A stretch of DNA of 64,000 nucleotides from Dictyophora rubrovolvata (lineage: Eukaryota > Basidiomycota > Agaricomycetes > Phallales > Phallaceae). Made by a program: the position numbers and the translations under genes. Positions 23,438 to 34,200 of this stretch are shown in pieces. The stretch's first letter is position 1; every line of letters starts with the position of its first letter. Location of the stretch: positions 2,666,001 to 2,730,000 of the forward strand of contig CP114117.1 of the NCBI GenBank assembly GCA_029959195.1, given 5' to 3'. The notes beneath the pieces were generated by a model, which worked only from the letters and a program-made list of their open reading frames with translations, ran no database searches and had not been told where the DNA came from.

Positions 23438-23637
23438 TGTCGCAACTAGCGGTTAGGGTTTAGATAGAACTTATTATTTAGTGCTCGAAATATAAAGCTT
23501 TATATACAAAATTATAAATATGAAAAGGTGAAAACTAACTACCGGGATTTATAATATTTTACTAAGACTTAACTAATGCGTCGTCGCCGACGACGCAATA
23601 TTAATTTGACTGTTAGCCGGCGACTCCGATACCAACA
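23438..23637 (-). mobile_element. Solo LTR, copy 1 (200 bp)
   Basis: A 200 bp block that, read on the minus strand, begins TGTTGG and ends CGACA, the TG...CA ends of an LTR. It is flanked on both sides by the same 5 bp, TGAAG (23433-23437 and 23638-23642), a target-site duplication. The same sequence recurs inverted at 47704-47896 with a different 5 bp duplication. No internal element or second LTR lies nearby, so it is a solo LTR left by recombination. Inside are a TATATAAAG promoter-like site and a 19 bp palindrome, GCGTCGTCGCCGACGACGC. Clear similarity between copies and intact duplications suggest a fairly young insertion. Superfamily (Ty1/copia or Ty3/gypsy) cannot be told from the LTR alone. 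Confidence 0.88.
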
Positions 23638-23647
23638 TGAAGCTGCG

Positions 23648-24205
23648 CTACTCTTCCTCGGGACTCTCAAAAATAGTACTCAATCTATTCTCCGAGGAGG
23701 ATCTCTCAGACTTCAAAATATCAACTAATCTTTCTTCGGCAATAGCCAACCATTTTAAAAGATCATCAATTGTTCTTCCGAGTTCTGCATTCGCCTCCTC
23801 ACGCGATTCTGTTCGGGATATCAGGCCTAAAGGTTTAGTCGCATCTGTTTGAGAACTGGGAGCTTCATTGCCCCTTCCAGGTATCAAATGCTGGTCTAAT
23901 TCAGTTCGGGGTTCGTGTCCAGGAGTGTGCACCGATGGTGGTAAACGATCCAATCCAGGCAACGGGACCAGCTGAAATATTACTAATAGGAAACTAAATG
24001 TTATTGACAGAGAACTCGAACATACCTTTAGTGTATCTTTCAAAGATGGTATCTTCAGACCACTATTACCAACATTATTTTCACTCCTACTCTTAATAAC
24101 AGCATTAGTTTTAGGAGCTTGCGTTGGAGTGGCGGTAGCGGTGATCTGTCTTCCGTTAGTCGTTGTGGAACTATGGTTAAGTGAAGGGAAAGGTGATAAA
24201 GACAT
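23648..24205 (-). CDS. Small protein of unknown function
   Basis: Two exons from ATG 24205 (MSLSPFPSLNHSSTTT) to TAG at 23648, with one 54 nt intron at 23972-24025 (GTATGT...TTTCAG), giving about 167 residues. The N-terminal half is Thr/Ala/Pro/Ser-rich and probably disordered. The second half reads LVPLPGLDRLPPSVHTPGHE and ends in a charged amphipathic helix (IDDLLKWLAIAEERLVDILK), possibly a coiled coil. No family recognised. The intron is well formed and the frame is continuous over it, so this is probably a real gene. The solo LTR lies ten bases past its stop codon and so forms or replaces its 3' UTR. Confidence 0.6.
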   Translation of the reverse strand: MSLSPFPSLNHSSTTTNGRQITATATPTQAPKTNAVIKSRSENNVGNSGLKIPSLKDTLKVCSSSLSITFSFLLVIFQLVPLPGLDRLPPSVHTPGHEPRTELDQHLIPGRGNEAPSSQTDATKPLGLISRTESREEANAELGRTIDDLLKWLAIAEERLVDILKSERSSSENRLSTIFESPEEE

Positions 24206-24881
24206 AATTTCAGCTTAGTATGTGGATGAACTTGAGTTCAATTAAATATTGTCCAGGGAATAAAAAGTGCTGCGTGGTGTTAGGGGACGACGTCCGAGTC
24301 GTCCGAGTTACATACAATTGCTTGACTATAATTTTAGGACGGTGCGATAACAGTAAAAGTAGCTTGTTTTACCTGCCTTCTGTTTTATTGTATCTTTCTG
24401 CGAACGCAACCCGCCTCCCCCGGCTTCAGACCTCATGTTTCAACCTCTATGAAGCGGTTGGTTCTGTAAGAATATAAGCCAGACGTTTGTGTTCATTCGC
24501 TTCACTTGAACCTTTGGCGTTCGGACGCAATTTCGAGATACAATATATTGCGGATCCGGCATTTTTTGACACGTCTTTGGATCCATCGCGTTATGAGGCT
24601 CCGTGTTCGGCATAACTATAACAATCGAGTTCAACCCACTTAGAATATGGTGCTTATGGGGCCTTTGTTTTTGAGCACCTCGGTCGTCCATCGCTAAAAC
24701 CAATACAATACAGACAGGAGATACCCATCGAAGCGAAATCCGTGATAATCAGCAAGGCATTCCTATCCGGAGCAGAATCGGCAGAGCTGGTTTAGACGGA
24801 CTGAACAATGTCATCGTCGTCCGGAATGGCTCAGTCGGAGATTCCCACAAGCGCGCGCCTGGTCCGCCACTCCCAACACGA
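24206..24881. other. Divergent promoter region between the small protein gene and FRG1
   Basis: 676 bases between two outward-facing start codons. Short frames only; no gene recognised. Confidence 0.5.
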
Positions 24882-25861
24882 ATGGCCGACGATCGCGTTC
24901 GCAGCAAAAAACTCGTCTTCAAAGGAGATAACGTAAAGAAAAAGAAGCGAAAACACAAGGAAGAAGCTACGGGCGGGGACGACCAAGGAATTGACCCGCA
25001 ATCCTGGGTGCAGCCTGAAAATCCTAACCAAGTATACGGCCCAACTTTTATCGTGCACCCATCGTCGCCGCCAGTATGTATAACGTACGATGCTACACGT
25101 TCTCGGATAATGTTGCATGCCCTTCACCTCGAACCCGAAAAGCCGCTGTTGTCTGCGGAGCCTACAGAGATCCCGCAAGTTTGGGTTGTAACTCGGGTAG
25201 CGGGTGCGGCAACTATCAACTTACGGACACCAGAAGGGAAATTTCTATCGTGCGATGCGCATGGGATAGTTAGTTCTGATCGTGAAGCGAGAGGACCTCA
25301 AGAGGAATGGACGCCGGTTGTTCTCGACGACGGGATGCTTGCGTTTCAGAATGTGTATGAGAAGTATTTGTCTGTGGATGAAGTGGCTGGTGGATCACTT
25401 GCACTGAGAGGGGATAGTGACACCGTTGGTTTTGGAGAACGATTCTGGGTCAAAGTTCAGCATGAGTATAAACTGAAGGCTGGGGAGGAAGAACGCAAAA
25501 AGGTTGAAGGTGAGACTAAGAAAAGGAAAATCGATGAGGAAGAGACAAAGTAAGTTCAATGATATTCATATGATTTCTCGATCGAGCATGCTTATCAAAA
25601 TTCATAGTCGAATCTATCAAACGTGGGGAGCCGGTCGTAGCGTTGTTTCTTCAGGAGATAAAGTTGAGGTATGTTACTGCTCAGCGTCCCACAGAGCAAA
25701 GTTCTCGTTTTTATTAATTATACACAGCTTAAGAAAGCAAGAAAAGAAGGTCGACTGTCTGAAGCATTACTTGATAGGAGATCGAAGTTAAAAAGGTTAG
25801 TCAATTATCGTCCGCAGAAGTGCCTTATTCCTCATAATGTTGTAGTGATCGTTTCTGCTGA
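24882..25861 (+). CDS. FRG1: FRG1 homologue
   Basis: FRG1-like protein, a nuclear actin- and RNA-associated beta-trefoil protein found with spliceosomes. Exons: 24882-25549, 25608-25668, 25728-25795, 25846-25861. The start MADDRVRSKKLVFKGD is followed by a basic nuclear-localisation run (KKKKRKHKEE). The trefoil core includes WVVTRVAGAATINLRTPEGK, FLSCDAHGIVSSDREARGPQ, EEWTPVVLDDGMLAFQNVYE and KYLSVDEVAGGSLALRGDSD. The C-terminus gives ELKKARKEGRLSEALLDRRS. The last coding exon is only 16 nt and supplies the ending SDRFC after KLK, matching the family tail. All four exons keep frame. The stop lies 94 bases from the convergent SAM37 stop. Confidence 0.93.
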
Positions 25862-25955
25862 AATACTGTATTATATTCCACTCGCTGTATTCTTGAATGC
25901 CCCTTGTTATAATGCTATGATTGAATATATGATACAAGCCTTCGGGTCTACTGTC

Positions 25956-27402
25956 TCAGGCTTCTGCTGCCTCCACCTCTGTTTCTGTTTCCGCTTCAAC
26001 TGCGGCTTCTTCATCTTCTTGTACCGGCTCTTGCTCTCCCACTTCCTCCGATTTTTCTTGCTCCTCTTCATGAAGAGTATTTGAAGTGCTCGCTTCGGTT
26101 GTTTCAGGAGCGTTTGGTGCTTGCGCTTGGTTATTCACGACAACAATCACGATCCTTTGCAATCTCAAGACCGCAAAATAGCTAACGGCCGTCAAAGCTG
26201 TCAGAGCATACCAACCATACCGATACCTTCGGAATTTCTTATCTTCTTCTGTTTCGAGATGGTCGGTCAGGAGGTACCTTTCCAAGCTCTTAATCGAGTT
26301 TCCCATCACCTGGAAGAAGTTGGGACCTTTGGGTTCTGCTATGCTTGGCGGTGGGTTTGATTCTGAGAATGCTAGGGCGTGCACCCGGGTGGCATGGACG
26401 ATGAGAGAAGGGTATGAGGCTGTTAATAGATCTTTCAATACTGGCTCTGGTAACGGCGCAGCGCCTAACAGGAGTATACGAGAGGCTAAAACGAGATCGA
26501 TAGTAGAGGGTCTATGTCACGAATTAAGCCATGGACATGATTTCAACTTGAAAGTTGCCATACCGATCCCCAAATATGAAATCTTTATCTCGAAGCAAGT
26601 TGGCTAGAATATCGAGGACGTGTTTCGCCTTTTCGTGTAGCTTTAGAAGAACGGCGCTCGATGAGATAAATCACGGGTAAAGGGAAATAGCAGCTAGTGA
26701 AATACGATACCTGTGCTTTGTCAAATGTTTTCTTGACTGTCCGTTTATATTCTCTTGTCATTCGGGTGTGATCGAATGATTTTTCAAGTTTTTCTTCTTC
26801 TTTAACATTAACATGCCAAAGACCAGCAGCTTCTAATCGCGGTTTATAAGAGTCTCGAATCCGTCTCGGGGCATAATACCGCTGTGGAAAAGGCATCATC
26901 GAAGCCAAGGTTTTGTGCATGAGTTCATAATTCGGTTCGAGGACATACAGCGAATGAGCCTATATGGGATGGGTGTTAAAATAATTGAGAGTCAGATGCA
27001 GCGCACCACGAGATTGCCAATTTGTCCTTCAACATAAGCTCTCCACGCAGGTATTTGTGAACGATCCCGACTTGAGAATTTGTCGTCAATAGCTGGATTT
27101 ATGGAGGGTAAAGATTCGTCTTCTTCTCCGTCGTCGTCGTTGGACAACGTTAAGAGTTCGACGGTAAGTGATTTTAAGTAGGAAATGATGGAAGGAACAG
27201 AAGAGACGACCACTTGGCTGTGTACGAGATATGGCAAGTGCCCATCTGGTGAAGCATCCAGATCTGTGGTTTCGACGACTGAGTATCTCCCTGGGCAGGC
27301 TAGTTGGAGGAATAGGATTGCTTCAATGCAGCCCACGTCTATTGAGGGTAGGTTCCAACGACTTGGCCAGACGTATAGTGTTAAAGGCGTTGTCGATGTC
27401 AT
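25956..27402 (-). CDS. SAM37: Metaxin-like mitochondrial import/assembly protein SAM37
   Basis: Outer-membrane protein of the mitochondrial sorting and assembly (SAM) complex that inserts beta-barrel proteins; it has a GST-like fold. The first ATG is 27402 (MTSTTPLTLYVWPSRWNLPS), since the frame above it lacks an ATG. Metaxin motifs: IDVGCIEAILFLQLACPGRY, DLDASPDGHLPYLVHSQVVV and PAWRAYVEGQIGNLV. Exon 1 is 27007-27402; after an intron it resumes AHSLYVLEPNYELMHKTLAS, then PQRYYAPRRIRDSYKPRLEA. A later exon has HVLDILANLLRDKDFIFGDR, and the last includes STIDLVLASRILLLGAAPLP. Near the end is a membrane span (YGWYALTALTAVSYFAVLRL) followed by a very acidic Glu/Ala tail. All joins keep frame. 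The start is head-to-head with AP endonuclease 1. Confidence 0.87.
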
Positions 27403-27706
27403 TGAGCAAGATGAATTTTGCAAGTTACAACTTGGTCAAGCTGAAGCATTGCCGCCTTCCCGCTCTAGTTGCGTGACTGTAGAGTTGTCACGCAGACTGA
27501 AGGTTATGGTAGTATATCATTATTCACAATTTTTGGTCTTGTTGAATTAAGATCATCATCTCTCAATGATTGCTCTAATAATCTATACTTCTTCAAAAAG
27601 TTCGAAAATTTTGACCACTTGGACCGCAGTGAACGCGTCCAGACACGCCCATAGACACTCACATCAGCCAACACTCTACCAAAGACTCAGTTCACACTCT
27701 TTCTCA
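27403..27706. promoter_or_regulatory. Divergent promoter between SAM37 and AP endonuclease 1
   Basis: 304 bases separate the start codons of SAM37 (-) and APE1 (+). No clear TATA box on either strand. Confidence 0.5.
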
Positions 27707-29097
27707 ATGCCTCCCAAACGCACACCATCCAGCTCAAAACGTAAAGCCGTATCATCTGAAAAAGATATTTCAGACTCGGATACACCCAAACACTCCACAA
27801 AAAAGGCAAAAAAGTCTACCAAAGAACCAGTGTCAAATGGACAGCCCAATAACACGGTGCTTCCTGTAAATCATTTACTCAACACAACTTTGAATGTATT
27901 ATTTATCTTTGGATTAGGTTACAATATCATTTCCAGAAAAGATAAAGGGAGCGACACGGATTTCTTCGTGGAATGTTTCGGGATTACAGGCAGCCATGAA
28001 AAAGGTTACCTGACCTCAAGTTTGAGCCCTTTTGAATATATTTCTCAAGTTTAACTAGGGATTTGACTCTTATGTCAAAGCTGAAGACGCTGACATTCTG
28101 CTTTTGACCGAAACAAAGGTACGTTTACGGGTTTATGTAAACAGTGACCTATATAAATTTGTCGAACAGGTTAACGAGAAGCCTTCCAATTTTCTAGCAA
28201 CGTTGTACCCTTATCAATATTGGTCGATATCTGCTACAAAAGGATATGGTATGTTTGGGAATAACTCTTCGTTTCGGGCTATTAATTTTCTTCTTGCAGC
28301 GGGCACCGCGATTCTCTGTAAACATAAGCCCCTCAGCGTAAAACTTGATTTCTCTACGCACCCAGAGGGTGAAGCAGCTGCCAAAGGACGCTTGGTGGTT
28401 TTGGAATACTCCACTCTATGGATAGTTGGAACTTATGTACCTAATGCGGGTCAGAACCTCAAGGTCGGATTGGTATTTTTCTCTACTGATAAAGTCTAAC
28501 GGCGTGTTTTCAGAATATAGACTACAAAGTTGCCTGGAATGATGCTTTTGCCAGCTATTTGTACACACTGAACAACCAAAAACCGGTGATTTGGATGGGT
28601 GATATAAACTGTGCTCCCACTCCGCAAGGTTTTTTTGCTGCAAGATTCTGAGGTTATCGATCTCAGTCCGCTAATATCTTGATTTAGACTTGTCCAATTC
28701 CAAATCAAATTGGAATAAAACTCCTGGTCATACACAAAAAGAAGTCGATGGGTTCAACAAGATATTGGAATTATCTCCTCCCGATTTGGATAGCGCAAAG
28801 ACTGAGGAAAACGGGAAACTTGTTGACGTGTGGAGACAAACGCACTCCGACTTGAACCATTATACCTACTTTTCTTATAGATTCCGATGCAGAGAGAAAC
28901 GGATCGGGTGGAGACTTGATATGTGTGAGTCATAATTTGTTATTTAATGCATAAATTTACCTTGCGAATTAATTCTCCCATTAGTTCTTGCCAGTGAAAA
29001 ACTCTTGCCTCGTGTCAAGCTATGTGAAATTCGAAGTGAGATTTATGGTGCCTCAGATCATTGTCCAATAGTTCTTGAAATAGAAGGAGAATTATGA
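27707..29097 (+). CDS. AP endonuclease, ExoIII/APE1 family
   Basis: Class II abasic-site endonuclease of the exonuclease III family, which nicks DNA 5' to abasic sites in base excision repair. ATG 27707 starts MPPKRTPSSSKRKAVSSEKD, a basic disordered nuclear tail. The catalytic domain begins ATRISSWNVSGLQAAMKK and continues AEDADILLLTETKVNEKP, which holds the metal-binding Glu. Then come AGTAILCKHKPLSV, YSTLWIVGTYVPNAGQNL, KPVIWMGDINCAPTP (catalytic Asp and Asn), NHYTYFSYRFRCREKRIGWR and finally YGASDHCPIVLEIEGEL with the catalytic Asp-His pair, TGA at 29095-29097. Several short introns; joins examined are in frame. Complete and probably functional. Confidence 0.92.
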
Positions 29098-29694
29098 ATT
29101 CGTTACGGTATTCTCCTATTTCTGTATTTTACATGGATGTGTCTCCGATAGTAATGCAATGATAACAGTGGTTTCTGATCAATCTATCATTACCTGGCCC
29201 ATCGATTGCCAGCTGACGGAAGGATTTGATCGTCTGAGTGGCACGGTGACTATAAAGGCTCCTTTTCTTCTTCTGCCATCATGACGTCTTCTCGTTCACA
29301 ACATGAGGGCCACCAACCGGGCTGGTCACTAATTGGCTTTTACTTCTCCTAACTTATCACTCGCAATTCTTTGCGCGTCTCTTTATAGGAACTAGAGAAC
29401 TAAATACATTATGCTAACCTTTAAATTCACTTTTAGAATGAAAAAAAATGTGACCCCTTTATCGACTTAAGCATACAAGAAGTCTCTACAAATTACTTGG
29501 ATTAATTACCCAACTGCTCGATTAGTTAGTTTACTAGCAGTAAGTCGATTCTTTCACTTTCCTCGGAGGTTCAATTTCTTTTATGCACTAGTAGAAATTG
29601 CCTTACCACATTTTGAGCTGATCTTACGCCCACGTCGAATGATTCCATACGCAAAATAATAAATAGGGGCAGTGGACGAAAAAACGTATCTCTA
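29098..29694. other. Intergenic; no gene recognised
   Basis: About 600 bases, AT-rich towards the right, no ORF of note. It must hold the 3' UTR of the endonuclease gene and the promoter of the next gene. Confidence 0.5.
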
Positions 29695-31065
29695 ATGGCA
29701 CTGTCAATTGACCCATCTGCCTTATCTCTAGATGATGAACTGGAGTCTTTCCCCCAGCGTACAATTACAGGCAGACGACCTCAACAAAACCAGCGTGTTC
29801 AGAGGATTATGGATGCGAAAGACAGCACGCTGAATCCAATTCTTACTCCTAGTGCTTTGGTCAAACTGAAAAAGTTTCAATTAACTCTTACTCTATTGGT
29901 CAATGCGCTGATTTTTTTTCTTCTGTAATAGATATTTACCCGTAGGAACGTGGGCGGTATGTTCATATCAATTTTTGAGTTAATGTAGTAAATAATAATA
30001 CGGCTTCAAACAGACCTTCACCGCCCTCGAATCATGGGCCTTTAGTATCAGGTACGTTCTGGTAGTCAATTGCTCCTCAGATTGTCAATGAATATCTTTT
30101 TTAAGTCCGGATTTACCGCCTTCCACCCCAAGGAGCAATTGCAACGTGGACCAACATGATGTTCTTCTGGCCGTCCTGATTTTCTCATTTGTCTCGGCCT
30201 TTTCTTCCGTATTCGTACAGTCATTTAAGTACGATCCTTCTGGAGGGTACATTATATACCCACCCCCTAAAGGGTTCACCGTCCCGACTTGGATTACTGA
30301 CCCGCATACGGAGGTCAAATTCCCAAGTAAGACAAGGGCTGGACAATATTTTTGGCCAGTGTTCGACAATTCAGGAAATTTTGTTTATGACCAGGCTCGA
30401 GGTTTACAAGTATTTCTTTTGAAGGATGGAGTTACAATTGAAGTTGGGGATCATATTCCATGGTATATACCAAACTTTGTCCCTCAGGTGCGGCACCGGC
30501 TTTCCCGAAGACCGTCATAGAGAATAATTTCCTGTGTCGTTTCTAGAGTAAAAAGCCAAAAATTCCGAACGAAGAAGCACCTAGCACTATTAACGTAACT
30601 GAAGGAAACGTTGCTACACCCCACTTGAAGCCATATTGGAGAGGATCAATAGTTGGAGTCAAAGGAGCGAAATACTACCTCGATTTCCATGGCAGCGTGT
30701 GGGGCCATGCTTTTCTCAGCGCCTTGGCCTTTGGGACCCTTTCGTTGTTTTCTCCCGAGGCGAGTTATCATTTTTTCTTGTCACTTCGTCAATTAGACAC
30801 TTTCTCTTAGGTTAGTAAATGTTTGTACCCCCAGGTCTCTGATTATGTTCTTTCGGCTATTCAAACTGGCCTTCTGCTTATTATTGGGGGAATTACGACT
30901 ATGGTAATGAAAGACGATACCGTGGAAGTGTCGGAGTTTTTTGCGCAGCATTTTACTGTGGTCGCGGAAGATGAATACGAGGACATTCCGCTGGATCTTC
31001 AGGCTGTAGTCGAACGTGTCGCCTGGGTAAAACGGATGTCTGCGGATAGCTTGGCAGCCAGTTAA
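29695..31065 (+). CDS. Membrane protein of unknown function
   Basis: Multi-exon gene from ATG 29695 (MALSIDPSALSLDDELESFP) to TAA 31065. After the first exon the frame continues YLPVGTWA, TFTALESWAFSI, then DQHDVLLAVLIFSFVSAFSS, a hydrophobic span. A folded segment follows (KYDPSGGYIIYPPPKGFTVP, RAGQYFWPVFDNSGNFVYDQ). The C-terminal half has more hydrophobic stretches (GHAFLSALAFGTLSLFSPEA, VLSAIQTGLLLIIGGITTMV) and an acidic-to-basic end (VERVAWVKRMSADSLAAS). It is probably an organelle or plasma-membrane protein with three or so spans. I know no named family. Introns are well formed and in frame, so the gene is credible. Confidence 0.7.
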
Positions 31066-31269
31066 CGATTTTTGACGACTATATAATGTTTAATGTCTAA
31101 GATTCGATTTTTTGATGCGTTGTTAGTTCTATAAACAGAGTGTAAATTTTTGGTCAATGGAAGCTGATTTCAAGAAACCGCCACGTTACGGCGCGTGACT
31201 ACGCGAAAGGGACGCCACCGAACACTTGTGATTTTGTTTGACAAACCTGCTGTTCCGCATTTTTTCTCA

Positions 31270-34200
31270 ATGGTGGCAGGTTCTAAACGTCGCAAACCTA
31301 TTGTCAAGGGTCTTGCCCCTGGAGAGCGCATCAAACGTGATAAGCTCAACGGCCGGGAAGGAGAATACTCTCAATGGGGCTGGATCAACCACATAAAGGA
31401 CCCATCTTTGATTACCACGGAACATATATTGACATCATACGGATTCCTTGACAAATTACGAAAACCTGTATGCAAGAACAAGTGGACGAAGTTGAAAGAT
31501 GCTAGCAAGTCTGCTGACGAACCGACTACTGAAGGATCAGTCAAAGACTCAGTGCGTGCTACGGACAAACCCAAGGACGGAGAGGATATCATTGTTATCG
31601 CTAGTGATGATGAAGACCTAGCGACATGCGACAAGAAAAAATGCAAAGAGAACACCCACTGTCTTAATTACCTGGGACAAGCTAAACTTGAGAATGAACG
31701 TTCGTCATCCCCTTTCTCCATTTCTACCACCAATGTCTGAGATTTCATACAGAGGCATCCCTGAAACTATACTTAGAGGCTTCAGAATTGGAAGATGATC
31801 CTTTAGAAGAAATTCGGGATCCTGATCTGCCAGTTGGTTTGAAGGTAAAGTTGCTCACTATTCTCCTATCATTCCTTATCGTTCAACTTCAAGCGTAGAA
31901 CCTGGGAGCGACATGTTACGCAAATGCCTTCATTCAGGTTCAGTTTTGATACCATAGACTACATACCTGCTTTCTAAAATTTGATTTACACAGGTTTGGT
32001 TTCAAGATCTTGCCTTTCGCAATGGTGTCTATCGATGTATACCCCACCATGAACAAGGGGAGCCACTTGAGGTTGGTTCACGACACAATATTTATTTCTT
32101 ACTAACGGTGATCACAGAGCTCGCCTATCTTTCAATTACAAGTAACATTTGCAGCTCTGCAGGAGGGTGCTCAGAACGTCTTCAATCCAGTTAAATTAGT
32201 GGAGAGTTTAAAGTTGAGAACATTCGAACAACAGGATGCGCAAGAGTAATTTGATCACCATGTTCTTACGATGCTGTTTCACTCATCATTTTCCTAGATT
32301 TTCCAAGCTCTTTATGAGCCATCTCGCCACAGAGTTTGACAAACAAGCCGTGCCGTCCTTGAAAACACTTATATCGGATCAAGTCGGTTTTGTATCATGT
32401 GCGGATGTTTTCGCTTGGCTTATTTCCAACAGTTTGAAGGACAACAGTCATACGGCACAATGTGCAAAAAGTGCAAACAAAAGTCGGAGCGTGACTCGAG
32501 TTTCCTAGAGCTCGAAGTCAGCCTCGAGGTAGTTGACTTTCTCTGTCGCCTTATATTCTCTTTTACTTACGATACCTTCATAAGTCTAACGGAAACAAGC
32601 TGGAAGACCGCATTGAAGCGCTGTTGCAATCGGAGGAGTTGACCGGTGACAACAAGTTGGTGACAAGTTGTGCAACGTAACAGTAGCTGAACCCGTTGGC
32701 TTGCTTATAGATATTATTGTACAAAATGTGATGGTTTACAAGACGCCGTTCGTTATACAAAGTTGCGTCGATTGCCACCCGTACGCTTCTACTTTTTTCT
32801 GTCCCTTGGTTGTTTCTAATACATTAACTAGGTTCTCCATTTCTCCGTACTACGTTTCGTCTTCGATGTCTCAACTTTAGAACGCAAAAAATCTAAATAT
32901 GCCATCGTGTTCCCTCGATTATTGAACATGTCACCTTTCTTGGACACTCAGAGATCGGAGCCAGCCCTAGTTCCTTCTAAACGAGGGCCTCCCGACGCGC
33001 TGTCAAAGGATGACGCTTTGTATGAATTACGCGGGGTTTTGCTCCATAAAGGAGCGTCAGCCTATCATGGTCATTACGAAGCGCAGGTTTATGACGGAGA
33101 GTAAGTATGCAAACTTTAAACTCTTAGACTATCCTCAACTACAAGATTACAGAAAAAAGCAATTTTACCAGTTCAACGACGAAGTGGTGACTGCAATATC
33201 TTCTTTACAAATTCATAAGCCTACAGCTGACGAAAAACTGCCAAGGTATGCATGCCAGCTTGAGACTCTTCAATAACTCATTAACCAGCGGACAGTGCTC
33301 GCCGAACATATTCACGGAAGAAGCGACGCATAGACGATAGTGATGTCGAGGTAGACAGGTACATATCGATATCTATTATTTCTACATTGTTTATAGGTTA
33401 CAACAGTTCTCCCGTGAATGGTCCAGCTGATTACACGTCTTCAAAAGACGCCTACATGCTCATATACGCCCGTCGCCAAAAGGTATCAACTTCTACCGAG
33501 TCCGTACCTGGACCACAGGCACCGGCTCTCGATAAAGTGGCGGGACTGAATCGTCAATATGAAGAGGCATGTAATACATACCTAAAGAAGTGAATTCGAT
33601 TCTGATGTTATGGAGAGAAGAGGTGCTAACGGTGTTTCGTTTTAGGAAAAAAGAGCTTGTCAATAAATTCAATTTGATGAGAACGCAGAAGCAAGATATT
33701 TATCGTAATTGGAACATTGAGGATTTGAAAGAGGTATTAGAAGTCATTGTCATTGGTTGCATTGCTGAGTTTTAAGGTTTCAGGACTCGGCGGTTGTCAG
33801 TCGAAAAGCGCTTGAAGCCTGGCTTTCTCATGGTCTTGAAAAGGCTGAGGCGACGGAAGATTCGGAAAAGGAGTCATCACGAGACAAAACAGCGGGTCAA
33901 GATGAAGGGACGAAGACTCCGACAAATGAAGACGAAAACAGCTCGGTGTCTTCCATTGACGATTTGGATCTTCTTGCTGAAAGACCAACTAAAACTTCCA
34001 ATATTAATGCCACCGCCCAAGCCACCAGAGATTTTGTGCTGGACAATCTCTCTATTCAGTGTCCACATGGCGCTCTGGATCCCACGAAAGCGCATGAAAT
34101 GAAGCGCATTCGATTGGTAGATCTTTTGCTCGTGCATATCGATCACGTCTGATTCTTGATGTAGCGCGCCTTTCAAGATATCACAAAGCTGGGCTTTACG

